From assembly GCA_029204225.1 (NCBI GenBank), contig CM055104.1, forward strand, positions 51,700,294-51,764,293: a stretch of DNA of 64,000 bases, given 5' to 3'. Below, in pieces: positions 54,830 to 64,000 of the stretch (position 1 is the stretch's first letter; every line of letters begins with the position of its first letter). The stretch comes from Diphasiastrum complanatum (lineage: Eukaryota > Streptophyta > Lycopodiopsida > Lycopodiales > Lycopodiaceae). The position numbers and the translations under genes are program-made. The notes beneath the pieces are model-generated. The model had not been told where the DNA came from, did not search any database, and was given only the letters and a program-made list of their open reading frames with translations.

Positions 54830-55761
54830 ATGGTTGATTGGCAATCTGTGAATCGAAAGGGGAAAAAAACCCCTCCCCCTTCTCCCTTTGTCTTCTCAGC
54901 CATCCCTACTACAACTCCAAATCCCTTTACCTTGCCCCCTCCCTCTCCTGCTTCCTCTCCCTCACCCCTACCCTCCACTCTCGCAAGCTCCACCTCTTCT
55001 CCTACTGCCACGACCCCCTCTACTCTTTCTTCCCCCTCTCCCTCGTTCACCCCTTCATCTTCATCCCCCACATTGTCTCCGTCTCTTTTAGCTGAATTTT
55101 TATCTGGTTTCCCCCGTATCATTGATTCTCTTCATGAGGACAATGCATCCTTGCTTGCGATCATCAAGAAACAAGCATTCTGGAGAACACGGTCTTAGCC
55201 CTACAGGGCAAAGTTGGCATTCTTGAGGTTGATGTTACTTACCTCAAGAATGAACTGGAATCAGATGAAGGGGAAGAAGAATGAAGCGGCAATGCAGATT
55301 CAGAAGACAAGTCAAAGCAGTTGCAAGAACGGGTTCACTCCTTGGAGCAGCAACTTCAGCAATCGAAGAGTTCTTGGGCCGACGTGCTCAAGGGTTCTAA
55401 GCAGGTTATTTCTGAATCTATTCAAGAACATCAAAAACGAGATCTCAAGGCCCTCAATGTCAGGGTTAGGGGAGCTTCTTTTGCGGGTAAGGACCTCGTG
55501 GCTGAGGCAAATGCTTTTATTCATTCCACCTTTGGTCTCAAAGAGGATGTCATATCTGCTGCTTGGGTGGGTAAGCTCCAACCCACCACAGTGTTTCTGC
55601 GATTCAAGGATGCTTTGCTTCTTCAGAAGTTTTTGCGTAAAAGAGGCTGTCTGAAGGGGTCTACTATTTTTATGGATGAAGACTTGACACCCATTCAATG
55701 GACTAAGAGAAAGAAAATCATCGCAGATGCTAAGGCCAATGGTTTCCGGACTCTCTTTTGA
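54830..55761 (+). pseudogene. LINE ORF1 (copy 2), RNA-binding protein
   Basis: ORF1 proteins of L1-type LINEs coat element RNA. ATG 54830 opens MVDWQSVNRKGKKTPPPSPF, followed by a Pro/Ser/Thr-rich tract to about 55090 and a hydrophobic helix (LLAEFLSGFPRIIDSLHEDN). A coiled-coil segment follows after a shift near 55180 (LALQGKVGILEVDVTYLKNE; TGA near 55282; LQERVHSLEQQLQQSKSSWA). The RRM/C-terminal part begins LNVRVRGASFAGKDLVAEAN and runs through VFLRFKDALLLQKFLRKRGC and IFMDEDLTPIQWTKRKK. This order (disordered, coiled coil, RRM, C-terminal domain) is standard. One shift and one internal stop. Confidence 0.82.
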
Positions 55762-56025
55762 GACAGACGCCCGGTCTTGGTTAAAATTGCAGAACTTAAA
55801 ATTTCAAATTCTTCTCCCTCTCCTACGTGAAAGATGTTTTGAGCAACGGCCATTTATTTCCTCTCATGTGTGAGAGATGAGCTTTCTTTACATAGCGTGT
55901 ACGTTTTACGTTTTAGTTTTAGTCTAGTTTTCTGTTGACGGCACTATCTCGTCCGAGTTCCATTTACTCTGTTGTACTACCTCTTCAGTCTTATATGCCT
56001 CTTGGCATGGAAAAGACATAAATAA

Positions 56026-56092
56026 AGCTTTCTTTCTTTCTTTCTTTCTCTCTCTCTCTCCCTCCCTCCCTCGCTCTCTCTCTCTCTCTCTT
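56026..56092. repeat. (CTTT)n(CT)n tail of LINE copy 2
   Basis: CTTT repeats pass into CT and CCCT variants after the AATAAAGC signal. Confidence 0.93.
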
Positions 56093-56435
56093 TGTCACGC
56101 GCTTGCAACTCTCACCCTGCTGATGTCCTGATTGCTCGCGCCCCGCTGATGGCTTTGCCTTGCTCATACACCTAAACCACCGCGATTTGATTGCAATGGC
56201 CTAGTCGCTGCTACTTTTCCTGCCTCTATCGGCCACTTGTTGGCTCCTAATGGTTTTGCCATCGTTGCTCCCAGCGAACAGCCTCCAGAAGATCACATCT
56301 AGTGGCTTCTTCAAGGCATTGCTCTCAGAACCTACCATCACTTCTCTCTAGCGGATCCTCAGTGGAAAGCGATCATCTTCCATTGCAACTCTTCATTGCA
56401 GTTCCATCGCATTTTAGGTTGTTCTCATATCTGCA

Positions 56436-57440
56436 ATGCCTCGTCGTAAAAAGGTAGGTGCCCCTACTTCTTAACCATTTTCCATTTTCAGTATTGCTTC
56501 CACTTCTTCCTCATAGCCAGATGCATATTTCCCTTCTCCTTCTATGCCTATTGCAATCCCCAGCATCAAATCCTATTCTCTCTTCCTTTGACTCCAACTT
56601 CCCTAGTAGATTATGTCATCCTTTGTCGCATTCACTCTTCTTCGTGAAGAACAACTCCAAATGTTTGAATATCTCAACAACCAAAGAGAAAGATTGACTT
56701 CTCATGATTCTCTACTTCTACTTGAGAATCATGAGAAGTCAGTCTTTCTTTGTAAAGAACAACTCCAACTGTCTGAATATCTCAACAACCAAAGAGAAAG
56801 ACTGACTTCTCAATTGCCCCTCAAGAACCTAGAAACTTCCATCGAAGAACTCAAGACTGAAGTTGCAATTATCAACACGCCTTCCCAAGTAGCTAGTTCA
56901 GCTAAACTCCAACAGCTTGAAAATTAGGTGGAGCAGCACCATACGGTTATCCAATCTTGGGCAAATGTACTTAAAGGTAGTACAGTTCCTCCACCTCCAC
57001 CTTCACCTTCATTTATCTCAGCACATTCATCGAGAGCCGTCCGCGAGAGCACAAGGCCCTTAATGTTCGCGTTAGAGGTATTCTAAACTCCCAAAATGTT
57101 GTTGAAGACGCTAAGAAGTTTTTGGCTGGGGACCTTCAACACCATAATATAGGTACGGAAAGCCTAAGAAGGACCCGGATACTCTTGTTATCCACTTCAC
57201 ATCAATATCTCACCGGTGTGAAGTTCTGGGGAGGAGATTTAAATTGCATAATACTAAAAAAATTTGGTCGAAGATTTGACCTTCATCCAAATCCAAGAAC
57301 GCAAGAAAGCAAGACAAGAAGCTATATCTACTGGCAAACAGCTCACCTATAGTGACGACACTATCAGATTTGTAGATCGTAAGCCTATAGTTAATAAGAG
57401 TTTCATATCTGAGATCGATTGAGTTGAAATTAGAGTTAGA
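56436..57440 (+). pseudogene. LINE ORF1 (copy 3)
   Basis: ATG 56436 opens MPRRKKVGAPTS and hits a TAA. The coiled-coil part (EEQLQMFEYLNNQRERLTS, duplicated as KEQLQLSEYLNNQRERLTS at 56756-56813) is open from 56613. Then VIQSWANVLKG, LNVRVRGILNSQNVVEDAKK near 57060-57120, DTLVIHFTSISHRCEVLGRR and DLTFIQIQERKKARQEAIS, ending after VDRKPIVNKSFISEID. These match the landmarks of copy 2 with strong divergence (by eye well below 60%), so the two are not a recent duplication. Multiple frameshifts. Confidence 0.75.
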
Positions 57441-57629
57441 AAACTGAAGAGATGTCCAGTTGAACCTGTTCATGGTCTGCGTACCATATAATCCTGGTCA
57501 TTAATCTCTTCGTAGTTCGATCTATTAAGTTTTGTTGTTTTGACGGCATCGTTTCATCTGGTTTCCATCTCTTTTGATGTATTGTTCAGTCTTATATGCC
57601 TTCTGGCATAAAAAAGACGTTAAATAAAG

Positions 57630-57658
57630 CTTCTTCTTCTTCTTCTTCTTCTTCTTCT

Positions 57659-57700
<42 letters not shown>
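57630..57700. repeat. (CTT)n(CT)n tail of LINE copy 3
   Basis: About ten CTT units followed by CT units after AATAAAGC. Confidence 0.95.
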
Positions 57701-57705
<5 letters not shown>

Positions 57706-60323
57706 ATCTTCAGGCATGAATGCTTGCGACTAATTGTGAGTGTAAGAGAACTAGGATTTGGAAATGCATGCTGGCTTGCGTTAAAGTTCAACATAAAGGG
57801 GAAGAGAGACTGACACTGAAAATAAACATCAAGATTCAGTGAGAGAGAGAAGGGAAAGGTTCAGGGAAGAGAGAATGAAGTGCATAGAGTGGGTGCTGAA
57901 GCGATCTCAACTATATTTGGGCCTAACTCCATTCAAACAAACACTCGAGTACCATACCGCAAATGCTCACTCATGATGGTAATTCACATGCAAGTCTGCT
58001 CCATAGTTCGTGATCCTCTTAGAAGTTCTCCACAAATGATCTCTCTTGCAGAGCTTGGCAAGTTCGCATGGTTATGTAGCCTCTTAGCTTCTTTAATCAG
58101 TTCATGATTCAAATCAAGAGGTTTCATGCTTTTTTTCAAAACTTCGAGTCTTGAGCCTTTTCAAAAAAGCATGAGACTCTTTTTGAACTTTTCAACCTGT
58201 TTAACAATTCAATAATTTAAACTGATGTAAATCGACTGGGAACTATTGCCTTGGAATATCAACGCAAGCCCGTTACTATCAAAGGTAGGTAAGTTCTGGT
58301 TTTGTCCTTGTTAAAATGGCACTGACCTAAAACAAGATTCAAGTTATGTTCATTTAGGACATAACAATCTTGTGCCTTGCATGAGTTCAAAATCCACAGA
58401 AATAGTGGATTACCCTAAACACAGTTGTGGCTTTCAAAGGTAGATATGTTCCAGTCAATAAATGAGAACAGTAGTTCTATCATGCTAGAAAATATTTGTA
58501 CCCTTAAAATTTCACCCATATTTGGGTAGCATTACATGGCGTAAAACTCTCCCTCCAGGTTCAAATAAGCTTCTTGTCCAGTAGACATTATAGATGAAAG
58601 GTTGGAGAGATTTGAACCCCAAACACTTCTATTCTTGGGCAACCGCAATTTTCTCCTTCAAATATGATATTGTGATCATTCAACTTCTTGGATTGGAAGA
58701 CTACCACCTCTGGATTATTCAAATTACCCAACAGACCCAGAATATATAAAGTTCTTTAAAAGCACTGAGATAGAATTTACGGGTTTTGCCTGCATTGGCC
58801 AAAAGAACAATATCTTGCAAATAAAGTAAGCCTTTGGCCATAGGATGCATGCACATTGCACTTGACACTTCCCCCACATCATCACTTTTATCAATCGGGT
58901 GCAAAGGTCTGGCTGCTATCCATGTACAATAGACCAAAACTAGTAATTGTGGGGTGCCAATGTCCTTGTAGAAGAGACCCAAATCAATTGATACTAAAGG
59001 TTAGGAGTCTACCTGAACTAGGCTGCCACTCTGGCTCCAGTACTGGGGGCACCAAAGCTCGTCGGGATCCTGCTACTTGGCTACTGAATCTTGCTGTCAA
59101 GATTGGATGATGGGACCGCTATATAGTTTAAGGCTCCCACTTTGGTTCTGGTTCTAGGAATCAAACTACTTTCATCCTGCTTTAGTGACTAGTAAAATTT
59201 GCTGCTAGAATTGTGTAAAAAGAGGGACTGTTTCCTAGGAAACGACCAGCTCTATTTATTCTGCTCAGCTTCTTAAACCTTGAACTTCATTTGGTCACTT
59301 AAGTCAATGAATTCAAATGATCAATTGATTCCAAAATCCACCCTGTTCTCTGCAGGAATCAATCAAAAGTACCATTCTGTTGTAATAAGTAATCAGCAAA
59401 AAGACCATCACAAAAATTCTGCTAGTATAGACATAAGCAATAACAAAAACAACTTATAAACGCAAATGAACTAGACCATTCTAAAGCTGTTCCAGCTGCT
59501 GACTTCATGGGGATGTATGGTTATGAGGTCTCCTGACAAGACTTTCATCAAGACTCTGGTTCAGTTCATATTTCGGCTACTGATATGGCCAATACCTTAT
59601 GGACATACTTGCAGCTTACCAGCTGCGGTCGAGGTCAGGGAAAGGTTGGATTGTTGTTCTCAAGGTAGCGTAACATATGGTATCTCGTAAGTAATGATTT
59701 ACAGAAACCTCTACAACAAAACAGAACAAAGTAACTCAATGATAAGAAACAGCTTACTCATCCAGCTCAAGAGTGTCAAATGTGCTATGATCTTATCAAA
59801 CACCTTCCAACAAGTGTCCTGAAGCTCCTCCTTTCTTTATTTTACTTTGAAGAATGAAGTGTACATCCCAGTACATCCATCCCTGATAAAACTCTAACCT
59901 ATGCACTTAGGCAGTAGCAAAGCTGTTTTTTGATTGTTTGTTTCTCATAATCATTATTGGAGCATTGAGCAAGATTTATTGCCAAAACCCTGCTATAGAT
60001 GCCCACAATCAAGACTCCTATAGAGCCATCACAAGTTGAACCATTATAAATTACAGCTGATGATAACATCTCCAACATATCTAATGGCCCTGTGATTCTA
60101 AACTAAATTTATTGCAGTTTTTCACTTATAAGAATGTTTTTAATGTGAAAGTGTTCAGCATTCATAGGCACTAAGCAAAAGGAGTGACCTCCTAGATAGA
60201 CACTTAATGCATCAGCAATGTCCCAAGAGTCCTAATCAACAATAAATAAAACTTAAAGCTGATTGTCTAGGTTGATTGTTGAAACATAGGCAAGTAAAGG
60301 TAAAACTTAGGAGAAATAAGTAC
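57701..60323. other. right part of the giant PPR intron
   Basis: No gene recognised. A diverged tandem duplication lies at 59020-59220 (AGGCTGCCACTCTGG and AGGCTCCCACTTTGG, 111-bp offset). The minus-strand frame 58719-58982 (AARPLHPIDKSDDVGEVSSA) is open for 87 codons but I recognise no family; it may be a transposon scrap. Confidence 0.45.
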
Positions 60324-60516
60324 CTGTTGGCGTTTTCCTGCTTTGATAAACATACAGATGACTGTGTTGTATGTGCAAACATCAGGCTCGCAACCTAATG
60401 CGGGTAGAACATGGAAAATTCTCTCAGCTTCAGTCAACATGTTACTTTTCGAGTACCCATGGATAAGAACATTGTAAACTGGTATCGTCGGCTTGCAGTT
60501 GGAATTAAGCATAGCC
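60324..60516 (-). CDS. PPR protein, internal exon
   Basis: A 193-bp exon with acceptor GATACCTAAG|GGCT (60517/60516) and donor CAACAG|GTACTT (60324/60323). It starts in phase 2 (completing an Arg codon with the upstream exon's AG) and ends in phase 0. It encodes the end of one repeat (AMLNSNCKP), a whole repeat (PVYNVLIHGYSKSN ... ALGCEPDV) and the start of the next (CTYNTVICMFIKAGKRQQ). The specificity residues (5th and last) of the whole repeat are Asn/Asp, which the PPR code assigns to uridine. No lesions. Confidence 0.9.
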
Positions 60517-63242
60517 CTTAGGTATCATAAAAGCAGAAGTGTGTTAAAGGATAATCTGGTCAATTGCTTGAAAAAAAGAAGCTTCAAAAAACAGTTGCTC
60601 TATGTCAATATTGAGACTTGAATGAAACTAGCAAACTTTGTCTGTGCTTGTTTAACCAGAACTTTCCATCTAGCATTAAATATGAAAAGGTACACTCATC
60701 ACCAATACATTCTTAGGCATAGTAGCAACCAAACTCATTAGGTTGAGGAACCAAACTCATTTGAAACCTGTTGCATTTCAAAAAATTAACATTGTGCAAG
60801 GTCCTATGCTCCCTAATGTGATATTTTTTTATTATATAAGAATTAATGAGTTATTCTTACAAAATACCAGAAATATTCAACTTTCTGCAAGCCCTAAAAT
60901 TGAAAAAATTTACAAACGTTTGGTTGCTACAACATTTATGTTTTTTCTGTCATTCACTACTTATGGTGAAGACGCACGCAATCAGCTGGTGACTCCTTGA
61001 AGGAGACCGGCCCATCAACAGTAGTCTCTCCAAAAAATGAGATTGTCCAGATGCAAGAAAAGATTGCCACATGCTGTGCACAGCTAGAGACACTCCATGC
61101 GCAATAGTCATTCTAGTTCGTCCAACAATTTACAGGATGATGAAGAAACACAATCTTTGGATACGAATACACTTCCCCAATTACCTGACGACATGGAAGT
61201 TGTTCATCATTTGCTGTCTGGCTCACACAAAAAAGAAGTTGGAAGTCAAACATCCTGAGGCTTATAACAGCCAACGCAATCGCAAGCTTGTTCAGCAATG
61301 ATTCTTCAAGATGCGCTTAGACAATGGATTTATTTGACAGTAAGAAGATTGTCGTGCGGTCTCATTATTGGGAGACACTGCCCTTTTGTGGTAATAGCAT
61401 CATATAATATATAAGAGAAGGTGACGATGTTACGACTTGGGAGCATCTTGAGAAATTATTTTTAAACAAATTGGTTCCTAGTAATGCCGGCTTTGCTCAT
61501 ATTCGGCTTTGTCAATTGGAGCCAATTGGGCCTTTAGAGTTACATATTTCTCAATTTACTTCGCTTATTTTGGAAATTGATGATATGTCCCCAACCAAAC
61601 AATACATGCTTTTGTCTTTGGTCTTCAACCTCAACTCTGTATAGACATGCTTAAGGATGACCCTACTACTTTACAAGCGACTATTCAGCATTCGGAGCGC
61701 ATGATATTATGTCCACTACTGCACACTCCACGAAGCAAAAAATTTGTTGGATCCTCCTCGAACAATTCAATTCCGATACTAGGTGTCAATCTGGTTATTG
61801 AACTTTTTCAAATTCTAATAATCAATCGTCTACAGATTTTCAAAAGTCATCCCAAGCCCCTTATTCTGATCAGAATAAGAACTTGTATGCTCAAACTCAA
61901 GCAACTCAAGCCATGCACACTAGTTGTTTGTTGTGCAAATAAGATCATTCTTAACAGCTTGAGATACTTGGACCAAAGATGTAAAAAAACCATCACAGCC
62001 ATGCATTAGTACTTCACTGGACGAAGACCCTTGTGAATACATGCATTACTACCATCCTTGTATTCATGATTATGGCTTGGCCACAAGGAGAGATGGCTCG
62101 CTCTACCTCAGCATGATAGAACAACTCTACTCTGAGAAGAAGATATTTCTTCCACTCATTTGCTACTATTTCACTGCTCCTTTCTCTCATCCTGAAGTGA
62201 TAGTAGAAGGGACAGACCACTGAAAGCTGACGAAATTAAAGCCTTGATCAAGAGGACTGTAATTTCTTTTTGCATGCAGCAGCTAGCAACTCCAGGTATT
62301 CCTATTGGTTTGTCTGTCATATACAAGTCGGACATGTGAAAAAGGACCTTGCATCACACACACTCCAGTTATGAAGTTCAGAATAAAGTTAAAATCTTTC
62401 TCTCGCAAGGAGATACCCTTCCCATGCAATGTATCTAGACCCATTTCAGAGTAGCTTATAAGCTGCACACATTGTTGATAAATTTGGTTAGTCTTGGTAA
62501 AGTGTGTCGTTTCTAGAGAATATTGACCTCTTGGAAGAATTGTCGTAGATCTTGATACATTCATATGCTTAACAAAACCCTCTGAAGTAGCAGCCATAGT
62601 AATATTTGGCCCTGAAAGGTGATGTAACATGTTGGGAGCTTGTAGCGAAAAAAATTCAAGAGTCATATTGTTTTGAATTTTTCAAGCATCTGAGTTACAT
62701 GAACATAGAATCGTGATTTGAGAGAATAGGCATTAGCATATCATGAAAAAACAATATGACTTCAAGAAAAAACATCAACTCACCACTCAATCATGATAAT
62801 AGTATATATGCTATGAAATGTGCCTGCTTAGAGACATGGGTTTGCTTAAACAATGTGGACGTGCAGTAAGAGCAGACCAGCAGGAAACCACTTCAACAGT
62901 TCAAATCTTACAAAGGAGGTGAACTACAAGCTCAATAATCACTACTTTCCATGGGTCTGAAAATATCGAAGTGGCTCTAAAATTTGCTGAATAAGGAAGG
63001 TAGTCAATATAGTATAAAGCACTGTGCTAACAATCAAACCAATGATTTTATTGGCTCCAAACCTTGTCCTTAGATAAAATCACCTTGGGGAACACTCTAT
63101 CCAACCCAAATAAAGGATGAGATCGGTAGTGGTAGTACTTACCTAAAGGTTACATATATATGAAACAACAAATAATAGATAGAAATCTAATCAGTGCTGA
63201 ATTTTATTAAGTTCCTTGAAAATTGAATCTGTTGAGCATTAC
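60517..63242 (-). other. PPR intron, 2.7 kb
   Basis: Donor CTCAG|GTAATG (63243/63242), acceptor CCTAAG at 60517. It holds a sense-opposed gypsy gag relic (60985-61990). The minus-strand frame 62283-62666 has no domain, and nothing else is recognised in 62000-63242. Confidence 0.8.
60985..61990 (+). pseudogene. gypsy-type gag relic in PPR intron
   Basis: Scattered frames read as a Ty3/gypsy gag: LDTNTLPQLPDDMEV near 61160, RQWIYLTVRRL near 61320, TWEHLEKLFLNKLVPSNAGF near 61437, LEPIGPLELHISQFTSLILE, DMSPTKQYML and, after a shift, VFGLQPQLCIDMLKDDPTTL. This matches the retrotransposon-gag pattern (W..L...F...F.P, L..L.Q.GS...Y...F, FV.GL). A Cys-rich end near 61925 may be the ruined zinc knuckle. 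No protease follows. It is heavily decayed and unrelated in sequence to gypsy A gag as far as I can judge. Confidence 0.7.
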
Positions 63243-63435
63243 CTGAGAACTCTTTCAGCTTCAACAAGTAGACCAGCAGCACAATAGCTGGAAATCGCCA
63301 CTTTATAAGCAACTTCATCAGGATTAAGACCTTCTTCCCTCATCTCTTGCAGAACTTTCTCCACTAACTGAGGCTTCTTCACTTTATCATAGGCACTCAT
63401 GAGTGATGTGTAAGTCAACAAATTGCAGCTAAACC
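63243..63435 (-). CDS. PPR protein, upstream exon in window
   Basis: A 193-bp exon with acceptor CTTGTATTTTGCAG|GG (63436/63435) and donor CTCAG|GTAATG. It encodes the tail of one repeat (GFSCN), a full repeat (LTYTSLMSAYDKVKKPQLVE ..., 35 residues) and most of the next (VAYKVAISSYCAAGLLVEAE, then RVLR), which finishes in the 60.3-kb exon. The specificity pair of the full repeat is Thr/Asp (guanosine in the PPR code). Starts in phase 1 and ends in phase 2. No lesions. Earlier exons lie beyond the window. Confidence 0.9.
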
Positions 63436-63987
63436 CTGCAAAATACAAGTGTGCAGAGTTTACGTAACACAATCATCCTACATAAACAGAAGAAACTTGT
63501 GAACAGTATAAAGAAAATCCAGTTGGCCAAATAAGTTCGTTGAACCATAAGAAAAGATCCTCAAAATTAACATCACAGTTGATTGAAGCTCTTTGAGCTT
63601 CTATGCTCTACAAAACAAAGATACGAACCATAAAAGTTATAATTCCAGGTGTGCTTCATATACCACTATCATCTAGTCTTTACATTATAATATTTTTCTC
63701 TCCATATGGTATCCCTATTTGCTTTTGACGACAAGAAAAATCAACAAAATATTCCACTGGAGACACATCAGAAGCCAAAACCAAATTCCTCAGTGACCCC
63801 ACATACATAAAGGTCACATTACGCTTTCAAAGTAGATACTCCATGGTTCCATGGTGTTCAGAACAAGCTCGTACGGAACATCCATATGCAACCTTTGCTT
63901 TTGTATTATTTCACAATAAAATTTATTTATTTATTTATCATTTCATTTTTTTTGGTAAGGAACGAATACATAGGGAAGTAAGCATAC

Positions 63988-64000
63988 CTCCTAAGCATAC
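63988..64000 (-). CDS. possible end of the preceding PPR exon (window edge)
   Basis: The last bases give TTAGGAG|GTATGC on the minus strand, a strong donor consensus, and in the phase needed by the next exon read V-C-L-G then G. Too short to be sure; the intervening intron would be 552 bp (63436-63987), which holds no gene. Confidence 0.3.

Larger units (their letters stand above)
56093..57700 (+). mobile_element. LINE copy 3: second ORF1-only element
   Basis: Begins right after copy 2's tail and shows the same order: 5' region, ORF1 (56436-57440), short 3' UTR, then CAGTCTTATATGCCTTCTGG, a short purine stretch and TTAAATAAAGC with (CTT)n(CT)n (57630-57700). The last 100 bp align with copy 2 (TTGACGGCA, TTCAGTCTTATATGCC). 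No reverse transcriptase is present. Confidence 0.75.

Noticed and set aside
54408..55198. Pro/Ser-rich frames and their antisense Glu/Gly-rich partners
   Set aside because: Low-complexity C/T-rich 5' region of LINE copy 2. Only the frame from 54830 that leads into ORF1 is kept.
58719..58982. Another exon of the PPR gene
   Set aside because: Same strand and inside the intron, but the sequence does not fit PPR consensus, and the flanking exons already join to complete a 35-residue repeat.

Overview
This is nuclear DNA of a land plant with a large, retrotransposon-filled genome. The evidence is Ty1/copia and Ty3/gypsy pol fragments of plant type, LTRs with initiator-Met tRNA primer sites, LINE relics, very long (CT)n, (TG)n and (GA)n runs, and one pentatricopeptide-repeat (PPR) gene split by introns, one of them about 15 kb. 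PPR genes are mostly intronless in flowering plants, so a fern, gymnosperm or other non-flowering lineage is my guess, held weakly. No bacterial or phage system, CRISPR array or rRNA gene is visible.

The only convincing host gene is on the minus strand at the right. Three coding exons (63243-63435, 60324-60516, 45136-45288) join in phase across GT..AG borders and encode the C-terminal PPR repeats in exact 35-residue register. The last intron (45289-60323) holds an LTR retrotransposon with intact target-site duplication, three LINE copies and several microsatellites. The other mapped intron (60517-63242) holds a gypsy gag relic.

The left 45 kb is layered transposon debris. 0-9 kb: a copia reverse-transcriptase fragment, (CT)n and (CA)n, a decayed DNA-transposon-like coding stretch (3941-5840), a CCGACGT-rich block, and an internally deleted copia copy ending in an LTR (8208-8469). 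9.4-13.2 kb: a decayed gypsy element, gag to integrase, minus strand. 13.9-18.9 kb: a copia integrase scrap and a second gypsy family (B). 19.1-21 kb: another copia copy with its primer site and repeat-rich LTR. 25.4-29.2 kb: a plus-strand copia-type element with gag and protease but an unrecognised coding stretch where integrase and reverse transcriptase should be. 29.4-33.5 kb: a gag-like/coiled-coil ORF, then the LTR and integrase of a second family-B copy. 34.9 kb: a tiny tRNA-derived retroposon with a perfect 14-bp duplication. 35.1-40.6 kb: a full-layout copia element (D) with both LTRs but without its reverse-transcriptase active-site block.

53.4-57.7 kb holds three head-to-tail LINE copies. 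Two carry only ORF1 with the same 3' tail as the ORF2-bearing copy, resembling the half-LINE (HAL1) design of mammals. These and the hybrid copia element at 26.6-29.2 kb are the best candidates for something undescribed. Every transposon ORF has stops or frameshifts; only the PPR exons look intact.
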